This document shows positions 5,920 to 11,062 of a stretch of 11,062 bases of DNA, in pieces. The translations under genes and the position numbers were made by a program. Position 1 is the first letter of the stretch. Each line of letters starts with the position of its first letter. The stretch is from an uncultured bacterium (GTDB lineage Bacteria; Bacillota_I; Bacilli_A; RFN20; CAG-826). Location: NCBI GenBank assembly GCA_949290725.1, contig CASEST010000044.1:1-11062 (forward strand), in the 5' to 3' direction. The notes beneath the pieces were generated by a model. It searched no databases, was not told the origin of the DNA, and saw nothing but the letters and a program-made list of their open reading frames with translations.

Positions 5920-5954
5920 AGCAATATTCCTTTATTTTATAAAGAAATATTGCT
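5920..5954. repeat. Imperfect hairpin between corA and tRNA-Leu
   Basis: AGCAATATT (5920-5928) pairs with AATATTGCT (5946-5954), and inside it CTTTAT (5930-5935) pairs with ATAAAG (5939-5944), leaving one C/A mismatch and a 3-nt loop: 15 bp in all. No T-run follows directly on the minus strand and no gene ends here on the plus strand, so it does not read as an ordinary terminator. If corA is transcribed from further upstream it would be in the corA leader. Confidence 0.55.
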
Positions 5955-5971
5955 ATCTATATTAATTATTT

Positions 5972-6000
5972 TTGTTATTTAAAATCATTTATGATATATT
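5972..6000 (+). promoter_or_regulatory. Promoter of tRNA-Leu
   Basis: TTGTTA (5972-5977), a 17-nt spacer, and TATATT (5995-6000) with an upstream TG making an extended -10. Transcription would begin about 5 nt before the tRNA, as is usual for stand-alone tRNA genes. Confidence 0.75.
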
Positions 6001-6011
6001 ATATAGGCAAT

Positions 6012-6095
6012 GCGCGAGTGGCGGAACTGGTAGACGCGTACGTTTGAGGGGCGTATGGGCTTCCCGTGTGAGTTCGATTCTCATCTCGCGCACCA
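6012..6095 (+). tRNA. tRNA-Leu (anticodon GAG)
   Basis: A complete type II tRNA with encoded CCA. The acceptor stem is GCGCGAG (6012-6018) with CTCGCGC (6085-6091), discriminator A, and CCA at 6093-6095. The D-stem is GCG/CGC, the anticodon stem 6039-6043 with 6051-6055 and loop TTGAGGG give anticodon GAG at 6046-6048, reading CUC/CUU. A long variable arm GGG-CTT-CCC (6057-6065) and discriminator A are leucine features. The T arm is GTGAG-TTCGATT-CTCAT. It is the only gene on the plus strand and converges with the minus-strand dehydratase gene. Confidence 0.98.
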
Positions 6096-6110
6096 TTTAT
6101 TTAATAAAAC

Positions 6111-6142
6111 ACCTATAATGTTTAAACATTATAGGTTATTTT
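6111..6142 (+). terminator. Terminator of tRNA-Leu, probably bidirectional
   Basis: ACCTATAATG (6111-6120) and CATTATAGGT (6127-6136) form a perfect 10-bp stem around TTTAAA, followed on the plus strand by TATTTTTTAT. On the minus strand the same stem is followed by GTTTTATT, and the convergent dehydratase gene stops at 6174, so one hairpin probably serves both transcripts. Confidence 0.9.
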
Positions 6143-6173
6143 TTATAAACTATTATCTTTTATTAAAAGATTT

Positions 6174-7442
6174 TTATTTATCATCAATCATAATCGATAA
6201 GATTTCTTTATCCGTTTGTTTCATTCCTTTTTTAGCTAAACGTCCAACAGATTTAATTGTATTATCGCAATTATCCTTAATAATTCCATCTCCTGGATTA
6301 ATATTAGAATTATTTTTATACATCTCATAACCTAATATTCCGCTTTCTAAAGCTAAAGCAATCTTTCCCGCACAACTAGCCTTAGCTCCATCACAAATAA
6401 TTCCACTAGCTAAAGCTAAACCATTAATAATCGTTGACGCAATCGCTTCTTTATTTTTTTCTAGCATAAAAGCAATCCCACTACTTGCAGCAATCCCAGC
6501 GCTAATCGCTCCACAAAAAGCCGATAATCGACCAATGTCTTTTTTCTCTTCTAAAGCGATTAAATCAGAGATAATCAATCCTCGATATAAAGTATCTCCA
6601 TCAAGATTATATTCTTTAGCATAGATTATTAATGGTATCGAAGTGGTAATCCCTTGATTACCACTTCCAGAGATAATTACTACTGCTAAATTAGAACCAC
6701 TCATTCTAGCATCACTCGCTGCAGCGGTATAAGCTTTAGCTTTTTCTTTAACTGAAGAAGCTGAATGAGCTAAAATAATCTTCCCAATCTCTGAACCATA
6801 AGAATTATTAATCCCTTCTAAAGCGATTTTATAATTATAATCTAATTGTCTTTTTAAATATGGTTTAATTCGTTTTAAATCATTACTAATCGCAAATTGA
6901 TAGATATCATCTAAATTTAAAAGATTATATTCTTTCTTTTTCCTTTTTATAACATCCTTTTTAGAATATAAAATCTCATCATTTAATTTAATTAAAGTAA
7001 AGTTATTATGGAAATCTTCAATAACTATACTCGCTTTATCATTTTGATAATAACCATCTAATTTAATATATAAATTCTTACAAGATTTAGCTAAAGATAT
7101 CTTAATAATATCTTTAGCGATCAATTCATCTAATAAAGGAATTTTAGAAGAATCAAATTCGCTTAATACATCTAATTCATTTTTAGAATTACCAACTAGT
7201 AATCCAGCTAATATTGCAGGAATTGCTCCTTTTTTCTTATTGGTTTTAGGAATAATAACTCCTTGAACATTTTTAATAATATTTCCAGAAATACTCGCTT
7301 CAATTTTGCTAGGAATATGTTTTAAAGTTTCAAAAAGTTTAGCACCTGCTAAAGCTAAGGCGATCGGTTCAGTACAACCTCTAGCAATTATTAATTCATT
7401 AATTAAAATATCTTCATATTTTTTATTTAAAGCTTGATTCAT
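6174..7442 (-). CDS. Serine dehydratase-alpha/L-cysteine desulfidase family protein (UPF0597, CyuA/YhaM-like)
   Basis: Members carry a [4Fe-4S] cluster and break down L-cysteine (to pyruvate, sulfide and ammonia) or related amino acids. The 422-residue protein shows the family motifs: GCTEP (22-26), SDARMSGSNLAVV and SGSGNQGITTSIPL (about 243-271), FCGAISAGIAASSGI (309-323) and IICDGAKASCAGK (348-360). The four expected cluster cysteines are at 23, 310, 350 and 357; the 40- and 7-residue spacing of the last three fits the archaeal and E. coli desulfidases as I recall them. AAGGA lies 9-10 nt before ATG 7442. It follows the GH32 gene with a 28-bp gap and is probably cotranscribed with it. E. 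coli CyuA is the best functional guess, but L-serine dehydratase activity cannot be excluded from sequence, so I give no symbol. No transporter gene lies next to it. Confidence 0.88.
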   Translation of the reverse strand: MNQALNKKYEDILINELIIARGCTEPIALALAGAKLFETLKHIPSKIEASISGNIIKNVQGVIIPKTNKKKGAIPAILAGLLVGNSKNELDVLSEFDSSKIPLLDELIAKDIIKISLAKSCKNLYIKLDGYYQNDKASIVIEDFHNNFTLIKLNDEILYSKKDVIKRKKKEYNLLNLDDIYQFAISNDLKRIKPYLKRQLDYNYKIALEGINNSYGSEIGKIILAHSASSVKEKAKAYTAAASDARMSGSNLAVVIISGSGNQGITTSIPLIIYAKEYNLDGDTLYRGLIISDLIALEEKKDIGRLSAFCGAISAGIAASSGIAFMLEKNKEAIASTIINGLALASGIICDGAKASCAGKIALALESGILGYEMYKNNSNINPGDGIIKDNCDNTIKSVGRLAKKGMKQTDKEILSIMIDDK

Positions 7443-7470
7443 CTTCTTTTTTCCTTATTAAATTATTTAA

Positions 7471-8790
7471 TTAATCATTAAATTGATAAATTAAATAATC
7501 ATTCGCTTTATTTATTATAACTTTTTCTTCTTTAAAAAAGTTATAGACTTTTGTTAAATGAAATGAATGTTCCTCATTAAATAATTCAATCGCTAAAGGA
7601 GTGATAATAATTTTAAATTTAAAATTAAAAGAAACTTTAATAGATTTACTTCTTCTATTATCAAAATAAAAATTAAATTTATTATTTTTAAAATCAATTT
7701 TAATTTTATTTCCTAACTTAATTAAAGTTTCCTTATTAATCTTAATTTCAAATAAGTAAGAATTTGAAGAAAGATCAATTTTATTTAAATTATTTATTCT
7801 TTTATTAAACTTATTTAATAAATGTTCATATAAATAATATTTAAGTTTATTATCCTCATATTTAATTATTCTAGGTAAACTAAAAGCATTAATAAACTTA
7901 TTATTAATTGGATGATTCATTTTTAAAAAAGAATAAACTATTAATTCATTATCTTTATTAAAAAAAGATAATGAAGCATAAATATCATTTAATAAATCAA
8001 ATGGAACAACTTTTTTACTTTTTAAATCTTTTAAAAGAATAATATTTCCTTCTTTATCTTCTTTTATTTTTATTTCTTTAAGCATTACTTTATTTTCTTT
8101 TTTTCTTAAATAATTAATATCCATAGCTGAAGATAATAAAAAATAATGTTTTTTATTATCTTCACTCATAAATGAAATAATATTAGGACATTCGATTCTT
8201 CTTCCTAAATTAGTTAAACTAATACTAGCTATCTCTTTAATCTCTTCTTTATTAAAAGAATAAGAAAATAATTTAATCGCTCCTACTTCATGATTATTTT
8301 TTAATAAAGATGATGAACCTAAAATAAAATATAACTTATCTTTAATTGATTTATTATTAAAATTAATAATAAAAGGGTCTCTTGCTTCCTTATCATCTTT
8401 TAAAGTTTTTAATATAACTTTTTTATGTTTATTAAAATCGGTAAATCCATCATCACTATAAGTTAAAATTTGACTAGTTTTAAAAACATTCTTTTCTTTA
8501 TCAAGATATTCTATTCCAGTATAAAGTAGATATAATCGATTATCTTTAATAAATGCTGAACCAGAAAAACAACCATCCTTATCTTCTTTAATTGATGGAG
8601 TTAAGGCTATCCCTTGATAATGATAATTAATTAAATCAAAAGAGATTATTTTTCCCCAATGCATCTTATCCCAATATAATCCATATGGATTATATTGAAA
8701 AAATAAATGATAATTATTATTAAAATAAATTAAACCATTTGGATCATTAATCCATCCTTTATTTGGATGAAAGTTTAAATATTTAAGCAT
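7471..8790 (-). CDS. Glycoside hydrolase family 32 protein (beta-fructofuranosidase/sucrose-6-phosphate hydrolase type)
   Basis: GH32 enzymes cut terminal beta-fructosides such as sucrose, sucrose-6-phosphate or fructan oligomers. All three catalytic acids are visible: the nucleophile D16 in WINDPNG (13-19), the transition-state stabiliser D138 in ARDPF (136-140) and the acid/base E200 in ECPN (200-203). FQYNP (31-35), MHWGK (43-47) and FSGSA (75-79) are also family blocks, so the enzyme should be active. There is no signal peptide, pointing to a cytoplasmic enzyme acting on imported sugar. The five-blade propeller spans roughly 1-300; the C-terminal sandwich domain (about 310-439) is divergent and very rich in Lys, Asn and Ile. 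ATG 8790 has no Shine-Dalgarno and lies 6 nt after TATAAT. No PTS or sugar permease gene is adjacent, so the substrate is open; the desulfidase-like gene follows 28 bp downstream. Confidence 0.93.
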   Translation of the reverse strand: MLKYLNFHPNKGWINDPNGLIYFNNNYHLFFQYNPYGLYWDKMHWGKIISFDLINYHYQGIALTPSIKEDKDGCFSGSAFIKDNRLYLLYTGIEYLDKEKNVFKTSQILTYSDDGFTDFNKHKKVILKTLKDDKEARDPFIINFNNKSIKDKLYFILGSSSLLKNNHEVGAIKLFSYSFNKEEIKEIASISLTNLGRRIECPNIISFMSEDNKKHYFLLSSAMDINYLRKKENKVMLKEIKIKEDKEGNIILLKDLKSKKVVPFDLLNDIYASLSFFNKDNELIVYSFLKMNHPINNKFINAFSLPRIIKYEDNKLKYYLYEHLLNKFNKRINNLNKIDLSSNSYLFEIKINKETLIKLGNKIKIDFKNNKFNFYFDNRRSKSIKVSFNFKFKIIITPLAIELFNEEHSFHLTKVYNFFKEEKVIINKANDYLIYQFND

Positions 8791-8796
8791 ATTCTT

Positions 8797-8826
8797 ATTA
8801 TAATAAAAAAATTATATTTATTTAAA
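8797..8826 (-). promoter_or_regulatory. GH32 promoter, abutting the start codon
   Basis: On the minus strand TTTAAA (8826-8821), an 18-nt spacer, then TATAAT (8802-8797), with ATG 8790 just 6 nt later. Transcription would begin at or next to the A of the ATG, giving a leaderless mRNA. The CACGTG element at 8829-8840 lies directly upstream of the -35. Confidence 0.6.
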
Positions 8827-8827
8827 C

Positions 8828-8840
8828 ATTTCCACGTGAA
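8828..8840. promoter_or_regulatory. Second CACGTG element, next to the GH32 -35
   Basis: ATTTCCACGTGAA shares ATTTCCACGTG exactly with the palindrome at 4848-4858, but its right arm is imperfect (GAA rather than GGAAA). It sits between the M3 terminator and the GH32 -35, a normal operator or activator position. Confidence 0.4.
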
Positions 8841-8842
8841 TA

Positions 8843-8877
8843 ATAAAAACTGCTTAATAATAATTTATTAAGCAGTT
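8843..8877 (-). terminator. Intrinsic terminator after the M3 peptidase gene
   Basis: AACTGCTTAATAA (8848-8860) and TTATTAAGCAGTT (8865-8877) form a perfect 13-bp stem with a 4-nt loop. On the minus strand it is followed by TTTATTATT, and the arm's own TT extends the T-run. It lies 30 bp beyond the stop of the M3 gene and insulates it from the GH32 promoter. Confidence 0.92.
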
Positions 8878-8907
8878 AATACATTTATTTTTATTAATAA
8901 AGCTAAA

Positions 8908-10602
8908 TTAATAAGACATATCGTCAAAAGAATTTAAAACTTTAATTTGAGGTTTAATAACTTTTTTAACATTACCTTCAACAAATGGATTTCTTAAATG
9001 AGCTTTAGAAATTAATGTTAAGAAAGGATATTTTCCACCCATTTTTAATAATTTAATATACTTTTTCCAAGCTTTAGCATAATCTTTATCCATTTCACAT
9101 TTAAATTGTAAGGCTAAAACTTGAGCTAAAGTATAATCGATATAATAGAATGGTGAAGCAAAAATGTGATGTTGTCTCATCCAATACTTACCTTTTTCTA
9201 AAAATGGAATAGGTGAATAATCTAACCAAGGACGATATTTTTTCTCTAATTCAGCCCATTTAGCACATCTTTCTTCATGAGTTGCATCAACATTATGATA
9301 AACCCAGTGTTGGAATTCATCGACCTCTACTCCATAAGGGAGGAAGGAAATAGCTCCATCAAGGTGAGAAAAACGATATTTATCAGCATTTTCGTTAAAG
9401 AATTTTTCCATATATGGCCAAGCAAAGAATTCCATACTCATCGAATCAATCTCACAAGCTTCTAAAGTAGGCATACGATAAGCTGGAACTTTAATCGAAG
9501 CGCCTAAATAACCTTGGAAAGCATGGCCGACTTCATGAGTTAAAGTATCGACATCTTGGCTAGTTCCATTAGAATTAGAGAAGATAAAAGGAGCTTTATA
9601 GCGAGGAATAAAAGTCATATATCCCCCACCTTGTTTTCCTGCTTTAGCATCCAAATCCATTAAATGATTAGATACCATAAAATCAAAGAATTCTCCTGAT
9701 TCTTTACTCATCGAATGATACATTTCACTAGCTTTTTCAACTAAAAATTCGCTATTTCCAACTGGTTTAGCATTTCCGCTTAAATATTCTAAATTAAAAT
9801 CTAAGAAGTCTGGATGTTTGATATGTAATCTTTTAGCTTGTCTTTTTCTTAATTTTGAAACAACAGGGACAACTTCATGATAAATTTGATCACGATATAA
9901 AGCGACCATCTTTTCATCATAATCTAATCTGGATAAATTTAAATAACCCATTTCAACAAAGTTTTCAAAACCGAGCTTTTTAGCCATCTTATCTCTTAAA
10001 TGAACTAAACGGTCATAAATTTCTCCAATCTTTTGATCGTTTTCTTCTAAGAAACCATAATAAAGTTTAGCGGCTTCTAAACGAGTATTTTTATCAGGAT
10101 CAGATAAATATTTACCGATTTGGGTAAGATTTAATGTTTCACCTCTAAATTCTAATTTTGCACTTGCTAAAATCTTTCCATATTCCATGCATAATTTATT
10201 TTCTTCAACCATTTCTGGAATATTTTTTTCATCATAAACTTTAAAAGAGGCTTCAATTAAATTAAATAAATGTTCACCGAATTTAGCTTTTAAATCATTA
10301 ATAAAAGGTGATGAAATCATTGCTTTTTTAAATTTTTGATCGAAAGAAGAAATAACTGGTAAAATTTCATTTACCTTATTCATTGCACGATCATATTCTT
10401 TATTTGTAGTATCAATAGTATGACGAATAGAAATAATCGTAACATCACTTTCTAAATTATCGCTAAATTTAAAATATTGTTTAACTACTTTAATCGCTTC
10501 TTCTTTATTTTTAGCTTCAGTTAATTTAAGAGTTAACTCATTTAATTTTTCTTCTACACGTCTTAAATTAGGAACTCTTTTTTTCATTTCTTCAAATTTC
10601 AT
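8908..10602 (-). CDS. M3-family zinc oligoendopeptidase
   Basis: This cytoplasmic metallopeptidase cuts short peptides. The zinc motif HEVGH is at 356-360 (H356 and H360 as ligands, E357 as catalytic base), within THEVGHAFQGYLG. About 28 residues on, EACEIDSMSMEFFAWP (381-396) supplies the third zinc ligand, most likely E384. The 564-residue length and this EIxSMSMEFF wording fit the M3 subgroup distinct from classical PepF (the 'M3, not PepF' oligoendopeptidases). In many relatives the motif is EIHSMS; here the His is Asp. The N-terminal half is helical as in the family, and no signal peptide is seen. AAAGGAAG ends 6 nt before ATG 10602, fixing the start. It is 28 bp after the LemA-like gene, so the two are probably cotranscribed, and it ends at a strong terminator. 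Confidence 0.95.
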   Translation of the reverse strand: MKFEEMKKRVPNLRRVEEKLNELTLKLTEAKNKEEAIKVVKQYFKFSDNLESDVTIISIRHTIDTTNKEYDRAMNKVNEILPVISSFDQKFKKAMISSPFINDLKAKFGEHLFNLIEASFKVYDEKNIPEMVEENKLCMEYGKILASAKLEFRGETLNLTQIGKYLSDPDKNTRLEAAKLYYGFLEENDQKIGEIYDRLVHLRDKMAKKLGFENFVEMGYLNLSRLDYDEKMVALYRDQIYHEVVPVVSKLRKRQAKRLHIKHPDFLDFNLEYLSGNAKPVGNSEFLVEKASEMYHSMSKESGEFFDFMVSNHLMDLDAKAGKQGGGYMTFIPRYKAPFIFSNSNGTSQDVDTLTHEVGHAFQGYLGASIKVPAYRMPTLEACEIDSMSMEFFAWPYMEKFFNENADKYRFSHLDGAISFLPYGVEVDEFQHWVYHNVDATHEERCAKWAELEKKYRPWLDYSPIPFLEKGKYWMRQHHIFASPFYYIDYTLAQVLALQFKCEMDKDYAKAWKKYIKLLKMGGKYPFLTLISKAHLRNPFVEGNVKKVIKPQIKVLNSFDDMSY

Positions 10603-10630
10603 AATAATCTTCCTTTCTTTTATAAAATAA

Positions 10631-11062
10631 TTAAATTACATTTTCTTTGCTTTTAAAACCAAATAGACGTTTTAAAAGCTTTGTAAATTTAATATTTAAC
10701 CAATAATTATATCCAACAACATTTGAATTATAAATTTGGCTAGTTACAAAAAATCTTTTATTACAATCTTCTAAAAGATTAAATTTCTCTCTAACCTCCT
10801 TATAATTTTCAACACGATTATCGATTAAAATATTTTGAAAACCTTTATAGATTAAATCTAAATATGAAAATACTTCTTTTATCTCTTTAATCTCATAATC
10901 TTTATATTTAAGATATTCATCATTTTGATTAAATTGAAGCAATATATCATCTTTTAAATAATCTTTTAATAGTTCTTTTAAATCGATCAAAGCGATAGCT
11001 TTTTGAAATAATAAAACCGATAAAGCTTTACTTTCAACTTTTAACTTTTTATTAAAAGAAAA
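10631..11062 (-). CDS. LemA-like protein, C-terminal part (cut by window edge)
   Basis: The frame has no stop between 10631 and the window end, so the gene starts beyond 11062; a TTG at 10990 is inside the frame and not a credible start. The 143 visible residues begin FSFNKKLKVESKALSVLLFQ. The C-terminal part resembles the LemA family: CNKRFFVTSQIYNSNVVGYN, then about 15 residues on LLKRLFGFKSKENV, matching the LemA pattern (R...YN..V..YN......P..L...LFGFK). LemA proteins have one N-terminal membrane helix and a helical domain outside or inside the membrane; their biochemical role is unknown. The N-terminal helix cannot be seen here. The segment is acidic/Lys-rich and helical throughout. It is followed 28 bp later by the M3 peptidase gene. 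I rate the family as probable, since only the C-terminal signature supports it. Confidence 0.65.
   Translation of the reverse strand, partial: FSFNKKLKVESKALSVLLFQKAIALIDLKELLKDYLKDDILLQFNQNDEYLKYKDYEIKEIKEVFSYLDLIYKGFQNILIDNRVENYKEVREKFNLLEDCNKRFFVTSQIYNSNVVGYNYWLNIKFTKLLKRLFGFKSKENVI

Noticed and set aside
6055..6330. Plus-strand open frame beginning inside tRNA-Leu
   Set aside because: It overlaps the tRNA, its terminator and the 3' end of the dehydratase gene; no Shine-Dalgarno and no protein family.
9277..9465. Plus-strand frame of 62 codons inside the M3 gene
   Set aside because: Antisense shadow of a well-supported metallopeptidase.
10631..10990. Complete 119-residue protein starting at TTG 10990
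   Set aside because: The same frame runs open to the window edge with no stop, so this is the 3' part of a longer gene.
1..11062. CRISPR arrays, insertion sequences, phage or defence genes
   Set aside because: No regularly spaced repeats, transposase motifs, terminal inverted repeats or known defence domains were seen.

Overview
This window comes from a very A+T-rich, low-G+C Gram-positive-type bacterium (Firmicutes/Mycoplasmatota neighbourhood). The evidence is the gene order pgsA-cinA-recA-...-rny, a gpsB-rnpB pair as in Bacilli, a Bacillus-type (type B-like) RNase P RNA, a one-domain CinA, and Lys/Asn/Ile-rich proteins. Every tryptophan codon I checked is TGG and no reading frame needs TGA read through, so a TGA=Trp code as in Mycoplasma is not supported. 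An Acholeplasma-, Erysipelotrichia- or RF39-like lineage would fit, but I cannot place it further.

All protein genes and rnpB lie on the minus strand; the only plus-strand gene is a tRNA-Leu. Reading in the direction of transcription (high to low coordinates): (1) the 3' part of a LemA-like gene followed by an M3 zinc oligoendopeptidase, closed by a strong hairpin terminator at 8843-8877; (2) a two-gene unit of a GH32 fructoside hydrolase and a four-cysteine serine dehydratase-alpha/cysteine desulfidase-family enzyme, with its own promoter and a bidirectional terminator at 6111-6142 shared with the convergent tRNA-Leu(GAG); (3) a CorA-type Mg2+ transporter; (4) gpsB and rnpB, closed by a terminator at 3885-3922; (5) the phospholipid/DNA-maintenance cluster pgsA-pncC-recA plus a GNAT acetyltransferase, closed by a terminator at 823-865; (6) the first 198 codons of rny (RNase Y), preceded by a leader of about 180 nt.

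The content is mainly housekeeping: membrane phospholipid synthesis (PgsA), NAD by-product salvage (PncC), recombination (RecA), mRNA decay (RNase Y), tRNA maturation (RNase P), cell division and wall-synthesis coordination (GpsB), Mg2+ uptake (CorA), peptide breakdown (M3) and a small sugar/amino-acid catabolic pair. I see no defence system, mobile element, CRISPR array or evident new gene system.

The observations most worth a second look are at the RNA and signal level. The GNAT gene has a perfect Shine-Dalgarno that fits an ATT start better than the TTG that opens the frame. The near-invariant CR-I core of RNase P RNA carries a base change that looks compensated on the other strand of helix P4. 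Several genes have no Shine-Dalgarno but a TATAAT-like hexamer 6-10 nt before the start codon, suggesting leaderless mRNAs. A CACGTG-centred element sharing ATTTCCACGTG occurs in two intergenic regions, one copy abutting the GH32 promoter.
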